Shown here: piece after piece, positions 6,846-16,343 of the stretch
Numbering within the stretch: the first letter of the stretch is position 1
How the letters are laid out: each line of letters starts with the position of its first letter
Origin: Comamonas testosteroni TK102
GTDB taxonomy: Bacteria > Pseudomonadota > Gammaproteobacteria > Burkholderiales > Burkholderiaceae_C
DNA: 64,000 nucleotides
Assembly: GCF_000739375.1 (NCBI RefSeq)
Contig: NZ_CP006704.1
Location: 1,302,001 to 1,366,000 of the forward strand
Reading direction: 5' to 3'
The notes under the pieces: model-generated
Told to the model about the DNA's origin: nothing
The model's database searches: none
The model's input: only the letters and a program-made list of their open reading frames with translations
Program-made: the position numbers and the translations under genes

Positions 6846-9290
6846 ATGACACATCAGGAGCAGGCGCAGCCCTTGGCTGCGCGCATCTGGCTCTGGGTTC
6901 TGGGGGCGGCGCTGGCGCTTGCCGGCCTGTTCTTCTTGATAGGCGGTGGCAAGCTCATCAGCCTGGGCGGCAGCTGGTACTTCTTGCTCGCTGGCCTGGG
7001 GCTGCTGCTGTCCGGCCTGCAACTGATTCGCCGCCGGGTGAGCGGAGCATGGTTCTATCTGGCCACTTTTGCCGCCACCGTGCTGTGGGCGCTGGCCGAA
7101 GTGGGCCTGGATTACTGGAGCCTGATTTCGCGTCTGCTGGCCCTGACTTTTGCTGCGGTGGCGGTGCTGGCCAGCATGCCCTTGCTGCGCAAGGCAGGCG
7201 GGTCGGGCAAGGCCTCGGCCAGCAAGGCACCGTTTGCAGGCGCAGCGGTCCTGCTTCTGGCTGGCATGGCGGCCTTTGTGTCCATGTTCCAGATCCACCC
7301 CGAGGTACAGACCCAGTCTGCCGTGACCCGCAGGCCCGTGGATGCAGCCAGTGAGCAAAAGGACTGGAGCCATTACGGCAACAGCAGCAACAATGACCGC
7401 TTTGCCGCACTGGATCAGATCAACGCGGACAACGTGAACCGGTTGCAGGTGGCCTGGACTTTCCACACCGGCGATGTGCCCCAATCCACGGGTGCCGGTG
7501 CCGAGGACCAGACCACGCCGCTGCAGGTGGGCGACAAGGTGTTTGTCTGCACGCCCAGCAACAATGTGATCGCGCTTGACGCCGATACCGGCAAGCAGCT
7601 GTGGCGTCATGACACCAACTCCCATGTGGGCGGTGTGTGGGAGCGCTGCCGTGGCCTGGCCTACTTTGATGCGGATGCCGCGCTGGCCCAGCCCAGCGTG
7701 CCGGGATCGACTCCCGTGCAGGCGGTGAGCCTGCCGGCCGGTGCAGCCTGCAAGCGCCGCATTCTCATGAACACCATCGACGCACGCCTGTTTGCCATCA
7801 ATGCAGACAACGGCGAGCTCTGTGACGAGTTCGGCGATCATGGCGTGGTCGACCTCAAGCAGGGCGTCGGCACTGTTTCCAATCCCGCGTTCTACACCCT
7901 GACATCGGCCCCCACGGTGGCCGGCACCACGGTGGTGGTTGGTGGTCGCGTGGCCGACAACGTGCAGGTGGACATGCCTGGTGGCGTGATCCGTGGCTTC
8001 GATGTGGTGAGCGGTGCGCAGCGCTGGGCGTTCGACTCCGGATCGGCCACGCCCAATGAAGTGCTCAAGCCCGGCCAGACCTACACCCGCTCCTCGGCCA
8101 ATGTCTGGGCAGGCACGACCTACGACCCCGGCTCCAACACCGTCTACCTGCCCATGGGATCGCCTTCGGTGGACCTGTATGGCGCCACGCGTTCTGCGGC
8201 GGACCTGAAGTACGGCGCCTCCATCCTCGCGCTGGATGCCGCCACGGGCAAGGAAAAATGGGTGTACCAGACCGTGCACAACGATCTGTGGGACTTCGAC
8301 ATTCCCATGGCGCCAACGCTGATCGACTTCCCTCGGCAGGACGGCACAAGCACCCCCGCGCTGGTGGTCGGCACCAAGGCCGGTCAGATCTTTGTGCTGG
8401 ACCGCCACAGCGGCCAGCCGCTGACCAAGGTGGAAGACATTGCCGTCAAGCCCGGTCATATTCCCGGCGAAAAATATGCTCCGACCCAGCCTCTTTCCGT
8501 GGGCATGCCGCAGATCGGCACCAAGACCCTGACCGAAGCCGATATGTGGGGCGCGACGCCGGTGGACCAACTGATCTGCCGCATCAAGTTCAGGTCCATG
8601 CGCTATGAAGGCCTGTTCACCGCGCCAGGCACCGATGTGTCGCTGAGCTTTCCGGGCTCGCTGGGCGGCATGAACTGGGGCGGTCTGTCGGCGGACCCCG
8701 GCAACAATCTGATCTTTGTGAACGACATGCGTCTGGGCCTGTGGGTGCAGATGATGCCCCAGCAGAAAAAGGACAAGCTGTCCGACGGCGGCGAGGCGCC
8801 GAACACCGGCATGGGCCAGGTGCCGCTGGGCGGCACTCCCTATGCGGTGATCAAGGACCGCTTCATGTCGCCGCTGGGTATCCCTTGCCAGAAACCCCCG
8901 TTCGGCACGCTGACAGCCATCGACATGAAGACTCAGCAAGTGGTCTGGCAGGTGCCTGTGGGCACGGTGCAGGATCAGGGTCCCATGGGCATCAAGATGC
9001 GCATGCCCATGCCGGTGGGCTTGCCCACGCTGGGTGGTACGCTGGCGACGCAAGGCGGCCTGGTGTTCTTTGCCGGCACGCAGGATTACTATCTGCGCGC
9101 CTGGGATAGCGCCACTGGCCGGGAAATCTGGAAGAGCCGTCTGCCTGTGGGCAGCCAGGGCGGCCCCATGACCTACAAGTCGCCCAGAACCGGCAAGCAA
9201 TACGTGGTGATCTCGGCCGGCGGTGCCCGCCAGTCGCCCGACCGCGGTGACTATGTGATTGCCTACGCGCTGCCGGATAGCGGCAAATAA
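6846..9290 (+). CDS. membrane-bound PQQ-dependent dehydrogenase (glucose/quinate/shikimate type)
   Basis: An 814-residue quinoprotein. Residues 1-150 hold about five membrane helices, as in the membrane anchors of Gcd and QuiA. From about residue 170 the periplasmic eight-bladed propeller begins (DWSHYGNSSNNDRFAALDQINADNVNRLQVAWTFHTGD). Tryptophan-docking repeats such as LDADTGKQLWRHD and LDAATGKEKWVYQTVHNDLWDFD recur through it. It would oxidise a sugar or cyclic polyol in the periplasm and pass electrons to ubiquinone. The sequence alone does not separate glucose from quinate/shikimate as substrate. GAGG precedes the ATG; a TetR-family gene follows in the same direction. Confidence 0.9.
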   Translation: MTHQEQAQPLAARIWLWVLGAALALAGLFFLIGGGKLISLGGSWYFLLAGLGLLLSGLQLIRRRVSGAWFYLATFAATVLWALAEVGLDYWSLISRLLALTFAAVAVLASMPLLRKAGGSGKASASKAPFAGAAVLLLAGMAAFVSMFQIHPEVQTQSAVTRRPVDAASEQKDWSHYGNSSNNDRFAALDQINADNVNRLQVAWTFHTGDVPQSTGAGAEDQTTPLQVGDKVFVCTPSNNVIALDADTGKQLWRHDTNSHVGGVWERCRGLAYFDADAALAQPSVPGSTPVQAVSLPAGAACKRRILMNTIDARLFAINADNGELCDEFGDHGVVDLKQGVGTVSNPAFYTLTSAPTVAGTTVVVGGRVADNVQVDMPGGVIRGFDVVSGAQRWAFDSGSATPNEVLKPGQTYTRSSANVWAGTTYDPGSNTVYLPMGSPSVDLYGATRSAADLKYGASILALDAATGKEKWVYQTVHNDLWDFDIPMAPTLIDFPRQDGTSTPALVVGTKAGQIFVLDRHSGQPLTKVEDIAVKPGHIPGEKYAPTQPLSVGMPQIGTKTLTEADMWGATPVDQLICRIKFRSMRYEGLFTAPGTDVSLSFPGSLGGMNWGGLSADPGNNLIFVNDMRLGLWVQMMPQQKKDKLSDGGEAPNTGMGQVPLGGTPYAVIKDRFMSPLGIPCQKPPFGTLTAIDMKTQQVVWQVPVGTVQDQGPMGIKMRMPMPVGLPTLGGTLATQGGLVFFAGTQDYYLRAWDSATGREIWKSRLPVGSQGGPMTYKSPRTGKQYVVISAGGARQSPDRGDYVIAYALPDSGK

Positions 9291-9313
9291 GCGCCGCAGG
9301 CATTGATCCGACC

Positions 9314-9344
9314 AGCCATGGCTCGCCAGAGCCATGGCTTTTTT
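9314..9344 (+). terminator. rho-independent terminator of the PQQ dehydrogenase gene
   Basis: AGCCATGGCTC and GAGCCATGGCT form an 11-bp stem with a four-base loop, followed by TTTTTT. It lies 24 bases after the stop codon. Confidence 0.9.
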
Positions 9345-9373
9345 CATCGCCGGGCCGCCCCAAGATGAAAAGC

Positions 9374-9430
9374 GCCCCTCTCGGAGGGGCCGCGACCACA
9401 CGCAGTGGGAAGCGTGGGGGGGGCTTTTTT
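9374..9430. terminator. second hairpin with T-run between the dehydrogenase and tetR
   Basis: GCCCCTC-TCG-GAGGGGC (9374-9390) forms a tight hairpin. AAAAGC just before it can instead pair with GCTTTTTT at 9423-9430, so a longer alternative stem ending in a T-run is possible. It sits 40 bases before the tetR start and may be a backup terminator or affect tetR leader transcription. Confidence 0.4.
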
Positions 9431-9469
9431 CATGTACGCTGGCGCGCTTGAGTCAATGGAGATGTGGTC

Positions 9470-10135
9470 GTGAGCGAGCAGCAAGGTCCTGAAAATTCAC
9501 TGAGCCAGCAGCCTTCGGCAGACGAGGCCTCGGCCGACATGCGCCAGGCCCTGCTGGACGCGGGCAAGACCGAGTTTGCCAACTACGGCTATGACGGGGC
9601 TCGGCTGGAGCGCATTGCCGCCAGAGCGGGCTGCGCCAAGCGCATGCTGTACTACTACTTCGGTAACAAGAAGGATGTGTATCTCGCGGTCATAGAGCAG
9701 AGCTATTCGGATATCCGCGAGTCCGAGGAGCAGCTCAATCTCGATGCGCTGGAGCCCTTGCAGGCGCTGCATGCTCTGGCGCGCAAGAGCTTCGAGTATC
9801 ACGAGCAGAACCGGGAGTTCACGCGTCTGGTGCTGCAGGAGAATTTCCAGAGCGGAGAGATGCTGGGTCAGATCTCCAAGACCGAGCTGTTGCGCAAGGC
9901 GGCGCTGGAGCCGATCGAGCGCATCCTGCAGCGCGGCGTGGCGCAGGGCCTGTTCAGGGAGCAGCCGACCGCTGTCGATGTCCACTATCTGATTTCGGCC
10001 CTGTCCGGCTTCCGCGTGGATCATGCCGCGACCTGGCAGAGCCTGCTGCAGGTCGATCTGCTGGGCGAGAACTTGCGCGAGCGCCATCTGCAGCTGTTGC
10101 TCGATCAGCTCGGTGCTCTGGTGTGCAAGTCCTAG
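9470..10135 (+). CDS. TetR-family transcriptional regulator
   Basis: About 221 residues. The DNA-binding domain near residues 20-70 contains DAGKTEFANYGYDGARLERIAARAGCAKRMLYYYFGNKKDVYLAV, the TetR_N helix-turn-helix with its YYYF recognition helix. The helical C-terminus is a ligand and dimer domain with no specific family features I can name. I chose GTG at 9470 because a GGAG sequence lies eight bases upstream; GTG at 9464 is an alternative two codons earlier. It is a candidate regulator of the neighbouring dehydrogenase, whose promoter holds inverted and direct repeats. Confidence 0.88.
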   Translation: MSEQQGPENSLSQQPSADEASADMRQALLDAGKTEFANYGYDGARLERIAARAGCAKRMLYYYFGNKKDVYLAVIEQSYSDIRESEEQLNLDALEPLQALHALARKSFEYHEQNREFTRLVLQENFQSGEMLGQISKTELLRKAALEPIERILQRGVAQGLFREQPTAVDVHYLISALSGFRVDHAATWQSLLQVDLLGENLRERHLQLLLDQLGALVCKS

Positions 10136-10138
10136 GTC

Positions 10139-11311
10139 CTAAAGCCGTAGCGCGTTCGCATAGCCTGTCATCTCCAGGTAGCCCTGGCCCGCGCGACGGC
10201 TTGTTCCATCGGCGCCTATGCGGCGCAGCTCGCACAGACCTTCCCAGTAAATGGCGCCGGTGCTGGCGCGGCTGTCCAGTTCCTGGTCGTCCACCAGGGC
10301 CTGAACTTCGAAACGGCCCGCCGGTGTCCGCACGCTCCAGGCCACGGGGTAACTGGCCTTGCTGTGCGGGCTGTTCCAGTGGCGCAGCGGCTCGAACCGT
10401 ACCTGATCGGCGCCAAAGATTTGCGCGCTCTGGTTCGGTGCGCGAAATGAGCCGCCTGCCCAGAGTGCCGATCCATTGCGTCGGCGCAGATGAAAGGCAG
10501 TGAGTGCGCTGCCGTCATCGAGATTCATGCCTATCCAGTCCCAGCCTTGGGCCTCTGGGTCCATGATGGCAGCGCTGCATTCATGGTCGAGCCAGGCGTG
10601 GTTGTGTGCGCTGGCTTGCACAGGCAGCGACTGGCCGGCCACGGCGATGGAGCCGCCGACCTTGAGCTGGGGCTGGCTGTAGTAATAGCTGGCCTGTTCC
10701 TCACGTGGGCCTTTGCGTGACAGACCGTTCAGGCCCTGCAGCAGCAATGGCTGTGTGCTGTCAAATTCAAGATCCAGCGTGAAGTCCTTGGTTGTCAGCA
10801 GCGCCTGGTAACGGCTGGCCTGCACGGCGTTTTGGCCTTGCACGGGGCGACGCTGGAGATACCAGTCGTTGATACGCACATCGGTATCGCTCTCGCTGGC
10901 TCCTGCCAGACCCAGGCCCGCGCGCGCCATGCGCTGATCGTGGAGCAGCTTGCGGCCCTCGACATCGCACAAGGCCGCATGGGCAAAGATCAGTTGCTTG
11001 GCTGCGAGTGTCGATTGCAGGCTTTGGGCAGCTTCGATGCGAGAGCGAAAGAAGGTCAGCTGAAAGCCCCAGGGCTTGCCGCCGGCCTGCAGTCGGCCGG
11101 TGATGTACCACCACTCGGTCTGGAGATCCGGGTGGCTGCCGAAGTCGCGCGGAAACTGCAGGGTCTTGAGTGGCAAAGCCATGCCTGGCAGAGGCAGGCC
11201 CAGAGCCGCCCAGCCCAGACCGGCCGCAGCCAGCGTCTGCAGGGACTGCCTGCGTGACAGGGCCAGCAGTGCCGGTTGTTGAGGCTGGGAGGGCGTGGGC
11301 TGATAAGGCAT
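10139..11311 (-). CDS. secreted lipocalin-like protein of the AttH/CrtC family (COG5621)
   Basis: A 390-residue exported protein. The N-terminus carries a twin-arginine motif (LSRRQSLQTLAAAGLGWAALG). The mature part begins FPRDFGSHPDLQTEWWYITGRLQ, the N-terminal signature of CrtC/AttH lipocalin-like proteins. AHNHAWLDHECSA and GWDWIGMNLDDGSALTAFHLR are further family motifs. In many proteobacteria this gene accompanies an FtsX-type permease and a LolD-type ATPase, as here. It probably acts in the periplasm with that ABC system on a lipid or envelope component. CrtC homologues hydrate carotenoids, but no carotenoid genes are present. Confidence 0.85.
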   Translation of the reverse strand: MPYQPTPSQPQQPALLALSRRQSLQTLAAAGLGWAALGLPLPGMALPLKTLQFPRDFGSHPDLQTEWWYITGRLQAGGKPWGFQLTFFRSRIEAAQSLQSTLAAKQLIFAHAALCDVEGRKLLHDQRMARAGLGLAGASESDTDVRINDWYLQRRPVQGQNAVQASRYQALLTTKDFTLDLEFDSTQPLLLQGLNGLSRKGPREEQASYYYSQPQLKVGGSIAVAGQSLPVQASAHNHAWLDHECSAAIMDPEAQGWDWIGMNLDDGSALTAFHLRRRNGSALWAGGSFRAPNQSAQIFGADQVRFEPLRHWNSPHSKASYPVAWSVRTPAGRFEVQALVDDQELDSRASTGAIYWEGLCELRRIGADGTSRRAGQGYLEMTGYANALRL

Positions 11312-11374
11312 CGTCCATTGTCGCCCAGCCGATCAGCACAATGCCCTGATCCCGAGGTGCTGCTTTGCGCCGCC

Positions 11375-11815
11375 TCAGCCTATATCGACCAGGGGAACGA
11401 TCACCATCCAGCTGACCCCGAAGCGGTCGGTCACCACGCCAAAACGACGCGCAAAAAACGTGGTGTCCAGCGCCATCTGTACCTTGCCGCCCTGGCCGAT
11501 GGCGGCAAAGATGCGGTCGGCCTCATTCTCGCTGGGCGCGGTGATGGACAGAGAAAATCCCTTGAAGTCGGGCTTGCCGCCGTTCATGCCGTCAGATGCC
11601 ATGATCTGCGTCTCGCCAATCTGGACATTGGCGTGCATGATTTTTTCGGGATCCATCTGGCCCGGGCCACAGCCTTGCTGTGTCGATGGCTCGGGCTGCG
11701 GCGGAGCATCCTTGTAGCGCATCAGCATGGTGACCTCGGCGCCCAGAGCGGCCTGGTAGAAATCCAGAGCCTCTTCGCAGCGGCCATCGAAAAAGAGATA
11801 GGGCTGGATTTGCAT
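11375..11815 (-). CDS. VOC-fold protein of the PhnB / glyoxalase-like family
   Basis: A 146-residue protein starting MQIQPYLFFDGRCEEALDFYQAALGAEVTMLMRYKDAP, the PhnB-like N-terminus. It ends with DRFGVSWMVIVPLVD, also characteristic. Members are single-domain VOC proteins of uncertain function, often misnamed 3-demethylubiquinone methyltransferase. GAGGAG precedes the ATG. It lies between the ABC permease and the AttH-like gene, the only member of the block not expected in an Att cluster. Gaps of 87 and 63 bp allow co-transcription, but a functional link is not evident. Confidence 0.85.
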   Translation of the reverse strand: MQIQPYLFFDGRCEEALDFYQAALGAEVTMLMRYKDAPPQPEPSTQQGCGPGQMDPEKIMHANVQIGETQIMASDGMNGGKPDFKGFSLSITAPSENEADRIFAAIGQGGKVQMALDTTFFARRFGVVTDRFGVSWMVIVPLVDIG

Positions 11816-11902
11816 ACGAACTCCTCACAGCGGTGAAGGTTTCATTGTGCGCTGCGCAATGGCGCAATCATGTGAAAAACGCTGACAGGGGTGCAGGTAT
11901 AG

Positions 11903-14539
11903 CTACCAGTCCTCCTTGACGGCCAGCACGGCGTCGGCACTGGCGGCGCGGCGCCCGGCCAGCCACGCGGTGATGACGCCGGCCAGTACCACGGCAGCGC
12001 CCAGCGCCAGCAGGCGCAGCAGGGGCAGGCGCAACTCCATGGTCCAGTGAAAGCTCTGCGGATTGACCACATGCACCAGGATCACTGCCACGCCCAGGCC
12101 CAGCAGCGTGCCGGCGATGGTGCCCAGCATGGTCCAGGCCAGTCCCTCGGCGGCGACCACGCTCAGCACATTGCGGCGCGTCAGGCCCAGATGGGCCAGC
12201 AGCCCGAATTCCTTGCGTCTGGCCAGCACCTGTGCGCTGAAGCTGGCGGCAATGCCGAACAGGCCTATGCCTATGGCCACGGCCTGCAGCCAGTAGGTGA
12301 CGGCAAAGCTGCGATCGAAAATGCGCAGGGAGCGCTCGCGCAGCGCCTGGCTGCTGACAAACTCCAGCGCCGGGGGGGACTGCCCCGGCGTGCCGAGGGC
12401 CTGCTCTATCGCCGCTTGCAGATCGGGGCCCGGGGTCTCCGGCCAGATGGCAATTTCGCTGATCTGAGCCGCATTGCCAGCTTTGCCCACCAGCGCCAGA
12501 TAGTCCTGCCAGTCCAGGGCGACAGCACCGAACTGACGCACATAGTCGCGCCACACGGATGCTATGTAAAAGGAAGCTGCTGGCGCTTGATGGTCCTGAG
12601 TTTGAAGGCTGAAAGCCTTGGAGAGCAGCGGCCAGTTGTCACCGGGCTTCAGGCCATAGAGCTGGGCAACGGCTTCGCTGATGTGCACGGCTATGCCCGG
12701 GCGGGCCTGATGGAGCGGCCCCTGCACCCAGGGAAGCTGCATGGCCTGCTCACCTTGAAGCGGGCGAATCAGCAGGCTCAGGGCCGGGCGCTCGGGGCTG
12801 AGTACCAACTGGCTGCTGCGCATGGCCTGGGCACGCGCTATGCCGGGCAACCGTTCCAGGCGCCGCGCCGCGTCGGCGGGCAGCAGGGCAGCATCGACAC
12901 GGCTGGAGCCGCCTGCGGCGCGTACATACAGGGGCGCGGGCAACACGGCATCCAGCCACTCCATCATGCTGCCTCGAAAGCTGGTGACCATCACCGTCAG
13001 GGCCACCGCCAGGCTCAGGCTGGCCACCACGCCGCCCACGGCCACGGTAGTGGCGTGGCGCATGCGCCGCGCGCGCTCCAGCGCCAGCATGGCCAGCGGC
13101 TGGCGCGAAAAGGCGTTGGGTACCAGTGCCAGTACCGCACCCAGCAGCCAGGGCAGGGCCGACATGCCGCCCAGCAACAGCAGGCCCACGGCCATATAGG
13201 CGGCCAGCGGGACACCTGCGACCGGCGGCATAAAGGCCAGCACCAGGCTGGCTGCGAGCAGTGTGACAGCGGGCCACAGACGCGGAGCGCTCTCGTGCGT
13301 GCTGCCCAGCCCCTTGAGCGTGGCCGCAGGTGGCAGATCCATGGCGGCACGTGCGGGCCACCAGGCGCCGGCCAGCGTGGCTGCAAGGCCCAGCAGACCG
13401 AAGATCAGCGCTGCCGCAGGACTCCAGTGCAGGGCGGGCTGCACGCCGTCGAAGAATCCGCCGCCCAGATCGCCGCCCAGCACCTGCAGCGCCAGCCAGG
13501 CCAGCGCCGTACCCAACGCAATACCAGCCAAGCTTCCCAGAGTCCCCAGCGCCAGCGCTTCCAGCAGCACCAGTGCCATGCGCTGGCGCGGCGTGGCTCC
13601 GAGTACGGCCAGCAGCGCAAACTGCGGCGCGCGCTGAGCCACGCTGAGCGCCAGTACCGAGAACACCAGGAACGCTCCCGTGAACAAGGCCACCAGCGCC
13701 AGCACCGTGAGGTTGACGCGGTAGGCGCGCGACATCTCGCCCACGCGCTGCTGATCGTCGCTGGGCTGCTGGATCAGTATCTGGTCTTGCCAGGCCGCCA
13801 ATGCGTGCAGGGCGGCGCCTACCTGGCTGCGGCTGGCGCTGTCGGTCAGCAATAGGTCCAGCCGGTCGATGCGGTCAAACAGGCCGAGCTTCTGCTGTAG
13901 TGCGGCAATGTCCATGACTGCGAGCGGTACGCCGCTGGCGGCGACCGTGCCCGCAATGCGCAACTGCTGGGCCTGGCCGTTGAGCAGCCATCGTATGGGG
14001 GCGTTGACGGCCTGCTCAGGACTCAGCCGCAGGGCCTGCAAGGCAGCGGCATTGAGAAACACGGCGTCGGGAGCAAACAGATCGAGACGGTCGCCGTCTT
14101 CAAACAAACGCGGCATCAGTGCCGGGGCGACAGGGGCGAGCTTGAGGGCATCGCTGCCGAGCACGCGCAAGCTCACGCCCTGAGCTGCCCCTTGCGTGCT
14201 GCGCGTCTGCGGGTCTGCGCTGCTGCCGGGCAGCAGCACCGTGGTTTCGACCCAGGGCACGGCGCTGGCGACGCCCGGGGTCTGAGCCACCTGGGGGTAG
14301 AGCGCCAGCGGCAGGCCGCCTTGCATGGCGTGCAGCTGCAGATCAGGCTGGCCGTTGACGCTGCGCACCGCCCTGGAGAATTCGTCCAGTGCGGACTGGT
14401 TGATCACATGGACGGCAAAGCCCAACGCCACGCCCAGCATGATGGCAATCAGCGCCGTGGCCGTACGCCAGGGGTGCTGGCGCAACTCCTGCCAGGAGAA
14501 GCTGGTCAGCAGCAGAAGAAGCGGGGAGCGTGAAGTCAC
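11903..14539 (-). CDS. FtsX-family ABC transporter permease (AttF/AttG-like fusion)
   Basis: An 878-residue permease with two FtsX-type membrane units, matching the MacB/LolC-like family with ten or so helices (COG0577). The first helix follows QELRQHPWRTATALIAIMLGVALGFAVHVI. A large periplasmic domain follows, then helices near residues 275-420 and 470-520, a second periplasmic part, and three helices at the C-terminus. Such systems usually extract or move lipids and lipoproteins rather than import solutes. Its start overlaps the ATPase stop codon as ATGA. Around residues 640-660 the reading frame passes through a sequence resembling the dispersed repeat of this genome. Confidence 0.88.
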   Translation of the reverse strand: MTSRSPLLLLLTSFSWQELRQHPWRTATALIAIMLGVALGFAVHVINQSALDEFSRAVRSVNGQPDLQLHAMQGGLPLALYPQVAQTPGVASAVPWVETTVLLPGSSADPQTRSTQGAAQGVSLRVLGSDALKLAPVAPALMPRLFEDGDRLDLFAPDAVFLNAAALQALRLSPEQAVNAPIRWLLNGQAQQLRIAGTVAASGVPLAVMDIAALQQKLGLFDRIDRLDLLLTDSASRSQVGAALHALAAWQDQILIQQPSDDQQRVGEMSRAYRVNLTVLALVALFTGAFLVFSVLALSVAQRAPQFALLAVLGATPRQRMALVLLEALALGTLGSLAGIALGTALAWLALQVLGGDLGGGFFDGVQPALHWSPAAALIFGLLGLAATLAGAWWPARAAMDLPPAATLKGLGSTHESAPRLWPAVTLLAASLVLAFMPPVAGVPLAAYMAVGLLLLGGMSALPWLLGAVLALVPNAFSRQPLAMLALERARRMRHATTVAVGGVVASLSLAVALTVMVTSFRGSMMEWLDAVLPAPLYVRAAGGSSRVDAALLPADAARRLERLPGIARAQAMRSSQLVLSPERPALSLLIRPLQGEQAMQLPWVQGPLHQARPGIAVHISEAVAQLYGLKPGDNWPLLSKAFSLQTQDHQAPAASFYIASVWRDYVRQFGAVALDWQDYLALVGKAGNAAQISEIAIWPETPGPDLQAAIEQALGTPGQSPPALEFVSSQALRERSLRIFDRSFAVTYWLQAVAIGIGLFGIAASFSAQVLARRKEFGLLAHLGLTRRNVLSVVAAEGLAWTMLGTIAGTLLGLGVAVILVHVVNPQSFHWTMELRLPLLRLLALGAAVVLAGVITAWLAGRRAASADAVLAVKEDW
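12559..12615 (+). repeat. dispersed repeat copy inside the permease reading frame
   Basis: GCTATGTAAAAGGAAGCTGC followed by TGGCGCTTGATGGTCCTGAG and TTTGAAGGC matches the wording of the intergenic repeat. Here it is read in frame as part of the FtsX-type permease (about residues 640-660, DHQAPAASFYIAS). Boundaries are approximate. Confidence 0.45.
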
Positions 14540-15270
14540 AGGCCCAGGGAGGTTTGCTGGGAGGCGGATAGTTCGGCCTCCATGCCGCCTGCCGTCAGCC
14601 GCAGCACGCGATCGGCGCGCCTGGCCGCTTCTGCGGAATGGGTGACCAGCACCAGCGCCGTGCCGTTGTCGCGGGTTTGCTGCAGCAGCAAATCCATGAT
14701 CTGCTGAGCAGTGGACGGGTCGAGATTGCCCGTAGGCTCATCGGCCAGCAGCAGAGGCGGTGAATGAACCAGGGCACGCGCAATGGCTACGCGCTGCAGC
14801 TGGCCGCCGCTGAGCTGCTGGGGCAGGCGCTGGCCCAGACCCGCGAGTCCCACGGCTTGCAGCACCTGCTGCACGCGCTGTTGACCCTGGTCATCCATGC
14901 GGCCCAGCAGCATCAGCGGCAGGGCAATGTTCTGCCCCACATCGAGATGGGGCAGGACATGAAAGGCCTGGAACACAAAGCCCAGATGCGCGCGCCGCCA
15001 GATGGCGCGCCGGGCTTCATCGAGCGTGGACAGATCCGTGCCGCTGTGCAGAACCCGGCCTTGCTGCCAGCTGTCCAGCCCGGCCAGGCAGTTGAGAAAG
15101 GTGGACTTGCCCACGCCGGAGTTACCGACGATGGCGACAAATTCGCCGGCGGCGATCTCGCAGCTCACCTGCGCGAAGACCGTGGTCTGGGCCTCGCCCT
15201 CGCCATAGCGTTTGGCAAGGTCGCTGACCTGCAACAGCGGATGGGCGTGGGATGAGTCGGTGGCAGTCAT
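14536..15270 (-). CDS. ABC transporter ATP-binding protein, LolD/MacB type
   Basis: A 244-residue ATPase. Walker A is GNSGVGKST, the signature [17 protein letters not shown], Walker [13 protein letters not shown], and the switch [31 protein letters not shown] is the Q-loop region diagnostic of LolD/MacB-type exporters (COG1136). It powers the FtsX-type permease that overlaps it by four bases. It lies 38 bp behind miaA on the same strand, so miaA and the exporter probably share a transcript. The substrate is unknown. Confidence 0.92.
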   Translation of the reverse strand: MTATDSSHAHPLLQVSDLAKRYGEGEAQTTVFAQVSCEIAAGEFVAIVGNSGVGKSTFLNCLAGLDSWQQGRVLHSGTDLSTLDEARRAIWRRAHLGFVFQAFHVLPHLDVGQNIALPLMLLGRMDDQGQQRVQQVLQAVGLAGLGQRLPQQLSGGQLQRVAIARALVHSPPLLLADEPTGNLDPSTAQQIMDLLLQQTRDNGTALVLVTHSAEAARRADRVLRLTAGGMEAELSASQQTSLGL

Positions 15271-15308
15271 GCAGCGATCTTAACGATGGACGCTGCTGCG
15301 GAAGGTCC

Positions 15309-16316
15309 TTAGCCTGCGGCCTGCTGTGCTGCCTCAATGGCTGCCAAGGCAGCATCCAGCAATTGCTGCTGGGCGCTGGGCGCATCGCAGGCAATGGCAC
15401 GGCGCTGGGGCATGGAGCGCAACCAGGTGATCTGGCGCTTGGCCAGCTGGCGTGTGGAGGCGATGCCGCGCTCGCGCAGGCCTGCCATGTCCAGCGGTTT
15501 GCCGGGATCGGCCTCCAGCGCGTCCAGCACTTCCCAGGCCTGGCGATAGCCCACGCAGCGCATCGAGGGCAGGTCCAGATGCAGATCGCCGCGCGCGCGT
15601 AGGCTGCGCACCTCGTCGAGGAAGCCTTGCTCCAGCATCAGATCAAAGCGCAGCGCAATGCGCTGGTGCAGCCAGGCTCGCTCTGCAGGCTCCAGAGAGA
15701 AAAGCGTTGCAAGTCCCATTTGTTCGGCGGGGCCCGTCTTTTTCCTGGTCGTGTGAAAGCTTGAAAGCGGTTGGCCCGAGACATGCCAGACCTCGAGTGC
15801 GCGCTGGATGCGCTGGCTGTCGCCGGGGGCCAGGCGTGCTGCCGTGACGGGGTCCACCTGGGCCAGTCTTGCATGCATGGCGGGCCAGCCCAGCTCGGCG
15901 GCCTGCGCGTCCAGCATGGCGCGCACGTCGGGGTTGGCTGCGGGCATATCGTCGAGCCCGTCCGTCAGCGCCTTGAAATACAGCATGGTGCCGCCCACCA
16001 GCAGAGGTATGGCCTGGCGGGCGCGGATTTCATCGACCAGCTTCTGCGTGTCGCGCACGAACTCGGCCGCGCTGTAGGCCTGCAACGGATCGAGGATGTC
16101 GATGAGGTGATGGGGTACTGCAGCCAACTCGTCCCTCGTGGGCTTGGCCGTGCCGATGTCCATGCCTTTGTAGACCAGGGCCGAATCCACGCTGATGATC
16201 TCGGCCTTCTGACCGCGTTGCGCCAGCCGCTCGGTCAGGGCCAGCGCTGCCGCAGTCTTGCCCGAGGCAGTGGGGCCGGCAATGGCGATACAGGGCAGGG
16301 CGTGGGCAGCAGTCAT
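15309..16316 (-). CDS. miaA: tRNA dimethylallyltransferase
   Basis: 335 residues, normal length for MiaA. The enzyme adds a dimethylallyl group to N6 of adenosine-37 in tRNAs that read codons starting with U. Evidence: P-loop [18 protein letters not shown] at residue 11, the substrate loop [26 protein letters not shown], and [18 protein letters not shown]. The start at 16316 removes 17 upstream residues that have no family counterpart. Upstream lies a 33-base palindrome. Downstream, on the same strand, are the Att-like ABC genes. Confidence 0.96.
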   Translation of the reverse strand: MTAAHALPCIAIAGPTASGKTAAALALTERLAQRGQKAEIISVDSALVYKGMDIGTAKPTRDELAAVPHHLIDILDPLQAYSAAEFVRDTQKLVDEIRARQAIPLLVGGTMLYFKALTDGLDDMPAANPDVRAMLDAQAAELGWPAMHARLAQVDPVTAARLAPGDSQRIQRALEVWHVSGQPLSSFHTTRKKTGPAEQMGLATLFSLEPAERAWLHQRIALRFDLMLEQGFLDEVRSLRARGDLHLDLPSMRCVGYRQAWEVLDALEADPGKPLDMAGLRERGIASTRQLAKRQITWLRSMPQRRAIACDAPSAQQQLLDAALAAIEAAQQAAG

Positions 16317-16343
16317 GGGGCGAAATCCGTACAGGTCAAAGCA

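Noticed and set aside
6825..9401. 858-codon minus-strand open frame
   Set aside because: It is antisense to the PQQ dehydrogenase, whose domains and signatures are unmistakable.
12047..13855. 602-codon plus-strand open frame
   Set aside because: Antisense shadow of the FtsX-type permease; low-complexity Q/H/R composition.
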